A DNA stretch of 64,000 nucleotides, taken from assembly GCF_009295635.1 (NCBI RefSeq), contig NZ_WHIW01000003.1, positions 62,001-126,000 on the forward strand, given 5' to 3'. The notes beneath the pieces were generated by a model, which saw only the letters and a list, made by a program, of their open reading frames with translations, did not search any database and was not told where the DNA came from. This document shows, piece by piece, positions 57,005 to 64,000 of this stretch (its first letter is position 1; every line of letters begins with the position of its first letter). Source of the DNA: Alkalilimnicola sp. S0819. Its GTDB lineage: Bacteria; Pseudomonadota; Gammaproteobacteria; Nitrococcales; WHIW01. The translations under genes and the position numbers were made by a program.

Positions 57005-57397
57005 ATGCAGACCGATAATCGGCCGCTTTCCCCTCATGTGCAGGTTTACAAGCAGGGCTGGACCGGCACGCCGTCCATCCTGCACCGCATCACCGGTGCC
57101 GTGACCACCGCCGGCAGCGTGCTGCTGATCTGGTGGCTGGTGGCCCTGGCCTCCGGGCCGGAGGCTTTCGCTACGGCTCAGGGCTTCTTCGGCAGCATCG
57201 TCGGGCAGGTGTTCCTGTTCGCGCTGACCTGGACGTTGATCTATCACACCCTCGCGGGCATCCGGCATCTGTTCTGGGATGCGGTGATCGGCGTGGAAGT
57301 GGATCGGGCGGTGTTCACCGCCAAGCTGATCGTGTTCGGCTCCATCGGCATTACCGTGCTGCTCTGGATCATTGCTTACACCGTAGGGGGTGCCTGA
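57005..57397 (+). CDS. sdhC: Succinate dehydrogenase cytochrome b556 subunit
   Basis: A 130-residue membrane anchor with three transmembrane helices. SILHRITG (24-31) holds the Ser and Arg used for ubiquinone binding. H81 and H88 in LIYHTLAGIRHLFWD include the probable heme b ligand. The gene opens the sdhCDAB operon, with GGAG 9 bases before ATG 57005. Its stop overlaps the sdhD start by one base. Confidence 0.95.
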   Translation: MQTDNRPLSPHVQVYKQGWTGTPSILHRITGAVTTAGSVLLIWWLVALASGPEAFATAQGFFGSIVGQVFLFALTWTLIYHTLAGIRHLFWDAVIGVEVDRAVFTAKLIVFGSIGITVLLWIIAYTVGGA

Positions 57398-57777
57398 TGA
57401 ACCTGCGTACTCCGATCAAGCGGGCTCGCGGCCTGGGTTCCGCCAAGCATGGCTCCGGTGTGTGGCTGGCCGAGCGCGTCAGCGCCGCCGCTCTGGTGCC
57501 GCTGGTCATCTGGTTCGTCTACAGCCTGATCTGCTATGCCGGCGCCGATTACGCGGTGGTCCGTGAGTGGTTCGCCTCGCCGGTGACGGCGGTGCTGATG
57601 AGCCTGCTGGTGGGCCTGACGGCGCACCACGCGGCCAACGGCATGCAGGTGATCTTCGAGGACTACCTGCACGTCGAATGGCAGAAGATGCTTGCCATCT
57701 ATCTGGTCAAATTCATCGCGTATCTGCTGGCCGCGGCCGGTATCTTCGCGGTGCTGCGCGTTTCTCTGGGAGGCTGA
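57397..57777 (+). CDS. sdhD: Succinate dehydrogenase membrane anchor subunit
   Basis: A 126-residue subunit with three transmembrane helices. H77/H78 in GLTAHHAANGMQVI includes the second heme ligand, and D89-Y90 (FEDY) is the conserved quinone-site pair. Starts in a TGATG overlap with sdhC. Confidence 0.94.
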   Translation: MNLRTPIKRARGLGSAKHGSGVWLAERVSAAALVPLVIWFVYSLICYAGADYAVVREWFASPVTAVLMSLLVGLTAHHAANGMQVIFEDYLHVEWQKMLAIYLVKFIAYLLAAAGIFAVLRVSLGG

Positions 57778-57780
57778 TAC

Positions 57781-59571
57781 GTGGCTGGCGATTACAACAT
57801 CATCGATCACACCTACGACGTCGTGGTGGTGGGTGCCGGCGGCGCCGGCCTGCGCGCCACCTTCGGCATGGCCGAGAAGGGCCTGAAGACCGCCTGCGTC
57901 ACCAAGCTGTTCCCTACCCGCAGCCACACCGTGGCGGCTCAGGGCGGTGTCTCCGCGGCACTGGGCAATATGGGCGAGGACGACTGGCGCTGGCACATGT
58001 ACGACACCGTCAAGGGCTCCGACTGGCTCGGTGACCAGGACGCCATCGAGTACATGTGTCGCCAGGCCATTCCCTCCATTCTGGAGCTGGAGCATTACGG
58101 CGTGCCGTTCTCCCGCACCGAAGAGGGCAAGATCTACCAGCGGCCCTTCGGCGGCATGACCACCCATTACGGCGAAGGACGCGCCCAGCGCACCTGCGCC
58201 GCCGCCGACCGCACCGGTCACGCCATCCTGCACACCCTGTATCAGCAGGCGCTGGCCCACGAGGCGGAGTTCTACATCGAGTACTTCGCCATCGATCTGA
58301 TCATGGAGAACGGCGAGTGCCGCGGCGTGGTGGCGATCGATCTGGCCACGGGCGACATTCATCGCTTCCGTGCCCACATCGTCTGCCTGGCCACCGGTGG
58401 CTACGGCCGCTCCTACTTCTCCTGCACCTCCGCCCACACCTGCACGGGTGATGGCAACGGCATGGTGCTGCGCGCAGGCCTGCCGCTGCAGGACATGGAG
58501 TTCGTCCAGTTCCACCCCACCGGCATCTACGGCTCCGGCTGCCTGATCACCGAGGGTGTGCGCGGCGAGGGTGGTTACCTGACCAACTCCGAAGGCGAGC
58601 GCTTCATGGAGCGCTACGCCCCCAACGCGAAGGATCTGGCCTCCCGCGACGTGGTGAGCCGCTCCATGACCATCGAGATCAACGAAGGTCGCGGCGTGGG
58701 TCCGAACAAGGACCACATCTACCTGCACCTGGAGCACCTGGGTGCGGACGTGATCAACGAGCGTCTGCCGGGCATCGCCGAATCCGCCCGCATCTTCGCT
58801 GGCGTGGACGTGACCAAGGAGCCGATCCCGGTGCTGCCCACGGTGCACTACAACATGGGCGGCATTCCCACCAACTACCACGGCGAAGTCGTGACCCTGA
58901 AGGACGGCAACCCCGACCAGGTGGTGCCGGGCCTGATGGCCATCGGCGAGGCGGCCTGTGTGTCCGTGCACGGCGCCAACCGTCTGGGCTCCAACTCGCT
59001 GCTGGATCTGGTGGTGTTCGGCCGCGCCGCGGCCATCCGCGCCGCCGAGTTGGTGAAGGATGCCGGCGAGCTCCACAAGCCCCTGCCCGAGGACGGCTCC
59101 GATCTGGCGCTCTCGCGCCTGGACCGCATCCGCAACGCCCAGGGCAGCCTGAGCACCGCCGAGATTCGCGACAATATGCAGCGCACCATGCAGAGCTACG
59201 CGGCGGTGTTCCGCACCGGCGAGTCACTGCAGCAGGGCGTGAGCAAGATGGAAGAGGTGTACGCCTCCTTCAGCGACGTGAAGATCAGCGACCGGGGCCT
59301 GGTGTGGAACTCCGATCTGATCGAGACCCTGGAGCTGGAGAACCTGCTTGGCTGCGCCCAGGCGACCATCCAGTCCGCCCTCAACCGGCCCGAGTCCCGC
59401 GGCGCCCACGCCCGCGAGGACTACCCGGAGCGCAATGACGAGGAGTGGATGAAGCACACCCTGTCTTGGGTGAACGAGCAGGGCAAGGTGAGCCTGGATT
59501 ATCGCCCGGTGCACATGTACACCCTGACCGACGAAGTCGAGCCCTTCCCGCCGAAGGCGCGCGTGTACTAA
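57781..59571 (+). CDS. sdhA: Succinate dehydrogenase flavoprotein subunit
   Basis: Oxidises succinate to fumarate with covalently bound FAD. The protein has 596 residues. The FAD-binding GAGGAG motif lies at 18-23, and H49 in [12 protein letters not shown] is the FAD-attachment His. The active-site segment [15 protein letters not shown] and R in the C-terminal [10 protein letters not shown] region follow. Starts at GTG 57781 after GGGAGG, three bases beyond sdhD. Confidence 0.97.
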   Translation: MAGDYNIIDHTYDVVVVGAGGAGLRATFGMAEKGLKTACVTKLFPTRSHTVAAQGGVSAALGNMGEDDWRWHMYDTVKGSDWLGDQDAIEYMCRQAIPSILELEHYGVPFSRTEEGKIYQRPFGGMTTHYGEGRAQRTCAAADRTGHAILHTLYQQALAHEAEFYIEYFAIDLIMENGECRGVVAIDLATGDIHRFRAHIVCLATGGYGRSYFSCTSAHTCTGDGNGMVLRAGLPLQDMEFVQFHPTGIYGSGCLITEGVRGEGGYLTNSEGERFMERYAPNAKDLASRDVVSRSMTIEINEGRGVGPNKDHIYLHLEHLGADVINERLPGIAESARIFAGVDVTKEPIPVLPTVHYNMGGIPTNYHGEVVTLKDGNPDQVVPGLMAIGEAACVSVHGANRLGSNSLLDLVVFGRAAAIRAAELVKDAGELHKPLPEDGSDLALSRLDRIRNAQGSLSTAEIRDNMQRTMQSYAAVFRTGESLQQGVSKMEEVYASFSDVKISDRGLVWNSDLIETLELENLLGCAQATIQSALNRPESRGAHAREDYPERNDEEWMKHTLSWVNEQGKVSLDYRPVHMYTLTDEVEPFPPKARVY

Positions 59572-59601
59572 GCCGACGATTCCGGAACGAGGATAAAGCG
59601 A

Positions 59602-60381
59602 ATGGCACAGTTCAAACTTCCCGCCAACTCGCGGGTCGGCGAGGGCAAGACCTTCAAGGCCGAGGGTGCGAAGAATGTGAAGCGCTTCAGTGTGTACCGC
59701 TGGGCGCCGGAAGACGGCCAGAACCCCCGCATGGACACCTACGAGGTGGATCTGGATAACTGCGGGCCGATGGTTCTGGACGCGCTGATCAAGATCAAGA
59801 ACGAGATCGACCCGACCCTGACCTTCCGGCGCTCCTGCCGCGAGGGCATCTGCGGCTCCTGCGCGATGAACATCGACGGCGGCAACACCCTGGCCTGCAC
59901 CAAGGACATCCAGGAGCTGCCCGACGAGGTGCGCATCTACCCGCTGCCGCATATGCCGGTGGTGAAGGATCTGGTGCCGGATCTGACGCACTTCTATGCC
60001 CAGTACGCCTCCATCAAGCCCTGGATGCGCACCCAGTCGGCCACCCCGCCGGACCGGGAGCGCCTGCAGAGCAAGGAAGACCGTGCGAAGCTCGACGGGC
60101 TCTACGAGTGTATTCTGTGCGCCTGCTGCTCCACCTCCTGCCCCAGCTACTGGTGGAACGGTGATCGCTACCTGGGTCCGGCCATCCTGCTGCAGGCGTA
60201 TCGCTGGATCGTCGACAGCCGTGATGAGTCCACCGGCGAGCGCCTGGACGATCTGGAAGATCCGTTCAAGCTGTATCGCTGCCACACCATCATGAACTGC
60301 GCGAGCACCTGTCCCAAGGGTCTGAACCCTGCCAAGGCCATCGCGGAGATCAAGAAGCTGATGGTGGAGCGCCGGGTTTAA
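59602..60381 (+). CDS. sdhB: Succinate dehydrogenase iron-sulfur subunit
   Basis: Electron carrier of complex II, 259 residues. [2Fe-2S] ligands are C79, C84, C87 and C99. The C170-x2-C173-x2-C176 set with C237 suits the [4Fe-4S] cluster, and C180 with C227 and C233 suits the [3Fe-4S] cluster. Follows sdhA by 30 bases and ends before a strong terminator. Confidence 0.97.
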   Translation: MAQFKLPANSRVGEGKTFKAEGAKNVKRFSVYRWAPEDGQNPRMDTYEVDLDNCGPMVLDALIKIKNEIDPTLTFRRSCREGICGSCAMNIDGGNTLACTKDIQELPDEVRIYPLPHMPVVKDLVPDLTHFYAQYASIKPWMRTQSATPPDRERLQSKEDRAKLDGLYECILCACCSTSCPSYWWNGDRYLGPAILLQAYRWIVDSRDESTGERLDDLEDPFKLYRCHTIMNCASTCPKGLNPAKAIAEIKKLMVERRV

Positions 60382-60405
60382 AGCCCGCGCTCCGGGCCCC
60401 AGAAC

Positions 60406-60440
60406 ACGCCGGCCGGGCAGATGCTCCGCCGGCGTTTTTT
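60406..60440 (+). terminator. Terminator of the sdh operon
   Basis: ACGCCGGC (60406-60413) pairs with GCCGGCGT (60428-60435), followed by T60435-60440. It lies 24 bases after the sdhB stop and before sdhE, so sdhE is either expressed by read-through or from its own promoter. Confidence 0.88.
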
Positions 60441-60516
60441 ATGGGCGCGAGGCCTGGCCTGAAGGCGCGGCGCCCGACCGGTGAGCTTCCGTGAAAACAG
60501 CCTAAGGAACAAGTAC

Positions 60517-60759
60517 ATGAGCGCATCTTCAAGAATCCGCTGGAAGTCCCGCCGGGGGCTGAAGGAGCTCGACGTGCTGCTCGAGCGCTTCCTCGCCCGG
60601 CGCTATCCGCAGCTCAGCGTAGCGGAGCAGGGCGCCTATGACCGGCTGCTGGATCATGAAGACACGGATTTGCAGCACTGGCTGATCGGTTCCGAGCAAC
60701 CCACGGACAGGGAGCTGCAACATATTGTCCAGCTCATACTCAGCACCCCTGCTTCTTGA
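60517..60759 (+). CDS. sdhE: FAD assembly factor SdhE
   Basis: An 80-residue helical protein that promotes covalent attachment of FAD to SdhA. The RGxxE motif (R13-G-L-K-E17) is intact, followed by LDVLLERFLARRYPQLS and the DHEDTDLQHWLIG segment typical of YgfY/SdhE. ATG 60517 follows TAAGGA. ygfX overlaps its end. Confidence 0.93.
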   Translation: MSASSRIRWKSRRGLKELDVLLERFLARRYPQLSVAEQGAYDRLLDHEDTDLQHWLIGSEQPTDRELQHIVQLILSTPAS

Positions 60760-61186
60760 GCCCGGCCCCTCGGCACGCCTGGTGGCCTGGCTGATTGGCT
60801 GTCATGGTCTCGCGCTGATGCTTCCCTGGGTTGCGCGCCTGCCCGCGTCGGTATCGCTGTTGTGGTCGGCGCTGATACTGGGCCTGGCGGCCGAGGCGCT
60901 GTGGGCGCTGCACCGGCGCCGCCGGTATCTGCCCCGTGCCATCGCCCTGGCGGCGAGCGGCGCCGTGCGCCTGCGTTGGGGGGACCGCCAGGTGGCGGCG
61001 AAGCACGCCATCGCCAGTGGCTTTCGCCACCCGGCGGTGTGCCTGATTCGACTAAGGGGCGCGGGAGGCCGTCGCAGCCTGGTACTGCCGAGGGATTGCC
61101 TGGGCGATCATGCCCACCGGCGGCTGCGGGTCTACCTCACCGCTTGGTCGCAGGCGCGGGCGACTCCCCGTCGCCCAGATTGCTGA
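60725..61186 (+). CDS. ygfX: YgfX-like membrane protein
   Basis: A 153-residue protein with two N-terminal membrane helices (about 20-60) followed by a basic cytoplasmic beta domain ([39 protein letters not shown]), as in the YgfX family encoded beside sdhE. TTG 60725 is the apparent start, inside sdhE by 35 bases; other starts within the frame are possible. Proposed as toxin partner of SdhE in E. coli, a claim that is disputed. Its 3' end overlaps the end of nadB by 50 bases on the opposite strand. Confidence 0.78.
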   Translation: MSSSYSAPLLLEPGPSARLVAWLIGCHGLALMLPWVARLPASVSLLWSALILGLAAEALWALHRRRRYLPRAIALAASGAVRLRWGDRQVAAKHAIASGFRHPAVCLIRLRGAGGRRSLVLPRDCLGDHAHRRLRVYLTAWSQARATPRRPDC

Positions 61187-62786
61187 AAGGGCGGGGGGCG
61201 GGCGGCACCAATACGGTGGGGCGGGTCTCGGGCAGGGAGTTGGGGTAATCCAGGGTGTAGTGCAGGCCACGGCTTTCCTTGCGGGCCTGGGCGCTGCGGA
61301 TGATCAGATCCGCCACCAGGGCGAGGTTGCGCAGCTCTATCAGGTCGGCGCTGACCCGAAAATGCCCATAGTACTCGTGGATTTCCCGGCGCAGCATGTC
61401 CACCCGCCGCTTGGCCCGCTCCAGACGCTTGTCGGTGCGGACGATGCCCACGTAATCCCACATCAATCGGCGCAGTTCGTCCCAGTTGTGGCTAACCACC
61501 ACGGCCTCATCCGAGTCGCTCACCCGGCTCTCGTCCCAGGGCGGCACTTGCTCGGGCGGAGCCGGTTCGCTGGCCCGAGCAGCGATGTCCTCGGCTGCCG
61601 CGGCGGCGAACACCAGGCACTCGAGCAGGGAATTGCTGGCGAGCCGATTGGCCCCGTGCAGGCCTGTGTAGCTCACCTCCCCCACGGCATACAGGCCGCT
61701 GATATCCGTGCGCCCGTGCAGATCGGTCAACACCCCGCCGCAGGTGTAATGGGCCGCCGGCACCACCGGCACGGGCTCGCGGGTCATGTCGTAGCCGTAT
61801 TCCAGGCAACGCCGATAGATGGTGGGGAAGTGCTCGAGGATGAAGTCATGCGGTTGGTGGCTGATGTCCAGGTATAGGCAGTCCGCCCCCAGGCGCTTCA
61901 TTTCGTGGTCTATGGCCCGGGCGACGATGTCCCGGGGCGCGAGCTCGGCGCGGTGGTCGAAACGTTCCATGAAGGTGGAGCCGTCGGGCAGCCGCAGCTT
62001 GCCGCCCTCGCCGCGCACCGCCTCGCTGATCAGGAAGGACTTGGCCTGCGGGTGGTAGAGGCAGGTGGGGTGGAACTGGTTGAACTCCATATTCGCCACC
62101 CGGCAGCCGGCCCGCCAGGCCATGGCGATACCATCACCGGTGGAACCGTCGGGGTTGGAGGTGTAGAGGTAAACCTTGCTTGCGCCGCCGCTCGCCAGCA
62201 CTACATTTCGGGCCGCCAGAGCCCGGACCCGGCCTTGTTCCTTGTCGAGCACATAGGCGCCCAGGCAGCGCCGGCCGGCCTGGCCCAGCCGCTCGCTGGT
62301 GATCAGATCCACCGCCACATGGTGTTCGAGCACCGTGACGTGCGGGCACTGGCGCACCCGCTCTTCCAGGGTGATCTCTATGGCGCGCCCGGTGGCGTCG
62401 GCGGCGTGGACGATCCGCCGATGGCTATGGCCGCCTTCGCGGGTCAGGTGCAGGGTGCGGGCGTCGGCCTCGGTGGAGAAGGGCACCTGTTGGCGCTGAA
62501 GCCAGTGGATGGCGGCGGCGGCACGCTCGGCGACGAAGCGGGCGGTATCCGGTGCGGTGAGCCCGGCGCCGGCAACCAGGGTATCCTCGATGTGCGCTTC
62601 CACCGAATCCTGCTCATCCAGCACCGCGGCGACACCGCCCTGGGCGTAGAGGCTGGAACTCTCGGCGAGCGGCCCCTTGCTGAGCACGCCGATGCGCAGA
62701 TGCGCTGGCAGGCGCAGTGCGAGGCTCAGGCCCGCGGCGCCGGTGCCAATGATCAGCACGTCGAAGGCCGTCTCGGTGTTGTGCAT
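61137..62786 (-). CDS. nadB: L-aspartate oxidase NadB
   Basis: Flavoprotein that oxidises L-aspartate to iminoaspartate, the first step of NAD synthesis; it is homologous to SdhA. The 549-residue protein has the FAD motif [11 protein letters not shown] near residue 15, SSLYAQGG, the [12 protein letters not shown] segment with the active-site His, and [18 protein letters not shown] 62786 is preferred; a GTG seven codons upstream is possible. nadB divergent from rpoE is conserved in E. coli. Confidence 0.95.
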   Translation of the reverse strand: MHNTETAFDVLIIGTGAAGLSLALRLPAHLRIGVLSKGPLAESSSLYAQGGVAAVLDEQDSVEAHIEDTLVAGAGLTAPDTARFVAERAAAAIHWLQRQQVPFSTEADARTLHLTREGGHSHRRIVHAADATGRAIEITLEERVRQCPHVTVLEHHVAVDLITSERLGQAGRRCLGAYVLDKEQGRVRALAARNVVLASGGASKVYLYTSNPDGSTGDGIAMAWRAGCRVANMEFNQFHPTCLYHPQAKSFLISEAVRGEGGKLRLPDGSTFMERFDHRAELAPRDIVARAIDHEMKRLGADCLYLDISHQPHDFILEHFPTIYRRCLEYGYDMTREPVPVVPAAHYTCGGVLTDLHGRTDISGLYAVGEVSYTGLHGANRLASNSLLECLVFAAAAAEDIAARASEPAPPEQVPPWDESRVSDSDEAVVVSHNWDELRRLMWDYVGIVRTDKRLERAKRRVDMLRREIHEYYGHFRVSADLIELRNLALVADLIIRSAQARKESRGLHYTLDYPNSLPETRPTVLVPPAPRPFSNLGDGESPAPATKR

Positions 62787-62903
62787 GCGCTTGCGCCCCG
62801 GAATCACGATCGGCTACTCTCGAACCCGCCGTGGTGGCGGCATCCGCCGCCTTGAAGCTACCACGAGCCGGCGACACTATACCTCCAAGCGTCAGACGCG
62901 TGC

Positions 62904-62930
62904 GAACTATCCATGCAGCCCAAGGTCTAC
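62904..62930 (+). promoter_or_regulatory. Candidate sigma-E promoter for rpoE
   Basis: GAACTA (62904-62909) and TCTAC (62926-62930) are 16 bases apart, close to the sigma-E/AlgU consensus GAACTT-N16-TCTGA, and lie 42 bases before the rpoE start. rpoE is autoregulated by such a promoter in E. coli and Pseudomonas. Confidence 0.5.
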
Positions 62931-62971
62931 CCCAATAGAACGAGCATCCGGTTCCTCCGGTCGAGCGCCCG

Positions 62972-63550
62972 ATGAAGAAGGCACCGGTCGATCAGGAACT
63001 GGTCAAACGCGTACAGGCGGGGGACAAGAAGGCTTTCGATGTCCTCGTACAGAAGTATCAGCACAAGCTGGTGAAACTGATCATGCGATACGTACATGAT
63101 CCGAGCGAAGCGCTGGATGTCGCCCAGGAGGCCTTCATCAAGGCCTACCGCGCGTTGCCCCGGTTCCGGGGCGACAGCAGCTTCTACACCTGGCTCTATC
63201 GCATCGGCATCAACACGGCCAAGAACCACCTGGTGGCTCAGGGTCGGCGGCCGCCGGAGAGCGACATCGACGCTCAGGATGCGGAGCAGTACGACATTGA
63301 ATCCCGTCTCAAGGATTACGATACCCCCGAGGCACTGGCCCATCGCGACGAGATCGAACAGACCGTGAACGATGCGCTGGCGGCATTGCCCGACGATCTG
63401 CGCACGGCGATCATCCTGCGCGAGCTGGAAGGCATGAGTTACGCGGACATCGCTCAGGCCATGGACTGCCCCGTGGGAACCGTCCGCTCCCGGATATTCC
63501 GGGCGCGGGAGGCCATCGACAAGCGCTTGCAGCCCCTGATTGAAAGGTGA
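62972..63550 (+). CDS. rpoE: Envelope-stress sigma factor RpoE/AlgU
   Basis: An ECF sigma factor of 192 residues. Region 2 (about 25-95) includes DVAQEAFIKAYRALPRFRGDSSFYTWLYRIGINTAKN and region 4 (about 130-185) includes ALPDDLRTAIILRELEGMSYADIAQ. The sequence is close to AlgU of Pseudomonas. It directs transcription of outer-membrane repair and, in some genera, alginate genes. rseA follows 5 bases after the stop. Confidence 0.96.
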   Translation: MKKAPVDQELVKRVQAGDKKAFDVLVQKYQHKLVKLIMRYVHDPSEALDVAQEAFIKAYRALPRFRGDSSFYTWLYRIGINTAKNHLVAQGRRPPESDIDAQDAEQYDIESRLKDYDTPEALAHRDEIEQTVNDALAALPDDLRTAIILRELEGMSYADIAQAMDCPVGTVRSRIFRAREAIDKRLQPLIER

Positions 63551-63555
63551 CGGCT

Positions 63556-64000
63556 ATGAAAGACGAGCTCAAGGAGCAGCTTTCGGCACTGGTGGACGAT
63601 GAACTGCGTCGGGAGGAGCGCGCATTCTTGTTGCGCAGCCTCGAGCGGCAAGCCGGGTCCGCCGAACTCATTGGCCGTTACTGCCTGGCCCGGGAGGCCA
63701 TGAGCGGGGAGCTGCCGGCGGCCGAGAGCTGGACTCTGGCATCACGCGTCACGGCGGCATTGGAGACGGAAGCGGTGTACCGCAGCAGTCTTTGGGCGCG
63801 GGTTGGCAAGCGTGCCCTGCGTCCGGTGGCGGGGCTGGCGGTGGCGGCATCGGTGGCCACCGTGTCGGTCCTGGTCTGGTTCGATGGAAGCACCGCGCCG
63901 GGGCAAGAGGCATTGATGGCCTCACGGCAAGTGACGCCTGCCCTCACGGGCATGCGCGGCGGGAACCCAAACATACAGCCGGTTGCCCGAGGCTCGCTGA
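63556..64000 (+). CDS. rseA: Anti-sigma-E factor RseA/MucA (3' part outside window)
   Basis: 148 codons are visible before the right edge. The N-terminal domain begins MKDELKEQLSALVDDELRREE, the sigma-E-binding pattern of RseA/MucA. A single membrane segment (about residues 90-110: AGLAVAASVATVSVLVWF) is followed by the start of the periplasmic domain. It sequesters RpoE at the inner membrane until cleaved by DegS/RseP-type proteases. Confidence 0.93.
   Translation, partial: MKDELKEQLSALVDDELRREERAFLLRSLERQAGSAELIGRYCLAREAMSGELPAAESWTLASRVTAALETEAVYRSSLWARVGKRALRPVAGLAVAASVATVSVLVWFDGSTAPGQEALMASRQVTPALTGMRGGNPNIQPVARGSL

Noticed and set aside
57376-59076. Open frame of about 560 codons opposite sdhA and sdhD
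   Set aside because: It spans two coding genes in reverse and has low-complexity Gly/Ala/His/Val composition.
60517-61186. sdhE-ygfX as a toxin-antitoxin pair
   Set aside because: SdhE has the intact RGxxE motif and sits beside sdhCDAB, so the FAD assembly role explains it better.

Overview
The window is chromosomal DNA from a GC-rich gammaproteobacterium. It carries a long-form (531-residue) isocitrate lyase, a soluble transhydrogenase, AcnA-type aconitases, the ThrH/HrpA/YfcE group, MotY of sodium-type flagella, and the gene order clpS-clpA-infA ... ftsK-lolA-serS shared with E. coli and Pseudomonas. A Chromatiales/Ectothiorhodospiraceae-like or Pseudomonas/Halomonas-like member fits, but I cannot name a genus. 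I saw no rRNA, tRNA, CRISPR array, transposase, integrase or phage module. Most of the window is dense housekeeping DNA.

Layout. 1-10.5 kb (minus strand): DsbA-like protein (cut by the edge), sthA, an HDOD-GAF signalling gene broken by an in-frame amber codon, motY, acnA, hflD, mnmA, nudJ and a LysR regulator divergent from aceA. 11-12.6 kb: aceA. 12.9-18.7 kb: an N-degron proteolysis cluster (clpS, clpA, infA, bpt, aat, plus a FemAB-like acyltransferase). 18.7-24.6 kb: a frameshifted alanine dehydrogenase, then ftsK, lolA, crcB, serS. 24.8-28.3 kb: a phasin-like protein, cysB divergent from cobA, and a Bax-inhibitor/YccA membrane protein. 28.4-40.2 kb: 5'-nucleotidase, thrH, yfcE, hrpA, a REC-REC-PAS-GGDEF-EAL protein, a small lipoprotein, a long inverted repeat, prfB with its programmed +1 frameshift, and lysS.

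40.3-55.5 kb is the more accessory half: a VOC protein, small membrane ORFs, a MliC-type lysozyme inhibitor, an acetoin/diacetyl reductase, a baeRF3-type protein (frameshifted), gltS, a PhnA/YjdM zinc ribbon, and a block of two membrane proteins, a double-CDGSH/glutamate-synthase fusion and a second, enlarged AcnA. Then come a secreted SH3-SH3-GH19 hydrolase behind a hairpin-rich leader, a membrane-anchored helical protein and a DUF4087 protein.

55.6-64 kb: ygfZ, an SDHAF4-like assembly factor, sdhCDAB, sdhE and ygfX put succinate dehydrogenase with several of its maturation factors. nadB and rpoE-rseA (cut by the edge) follow. Central carbon metabolism recurs: two aconitases, isocitrate lyase, succinate dehydrogenase and transhydrogenase.

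Two open reading frames are broken by single-base deletions in G or C/G runs, and a third by one nonsense codon. These may be sequence errors or real decay. The most unusual content is the CDGSH-glutamate synthase fusion beside the enlarged aconitase, and the structured leader with the secreted hydrolase cassette.
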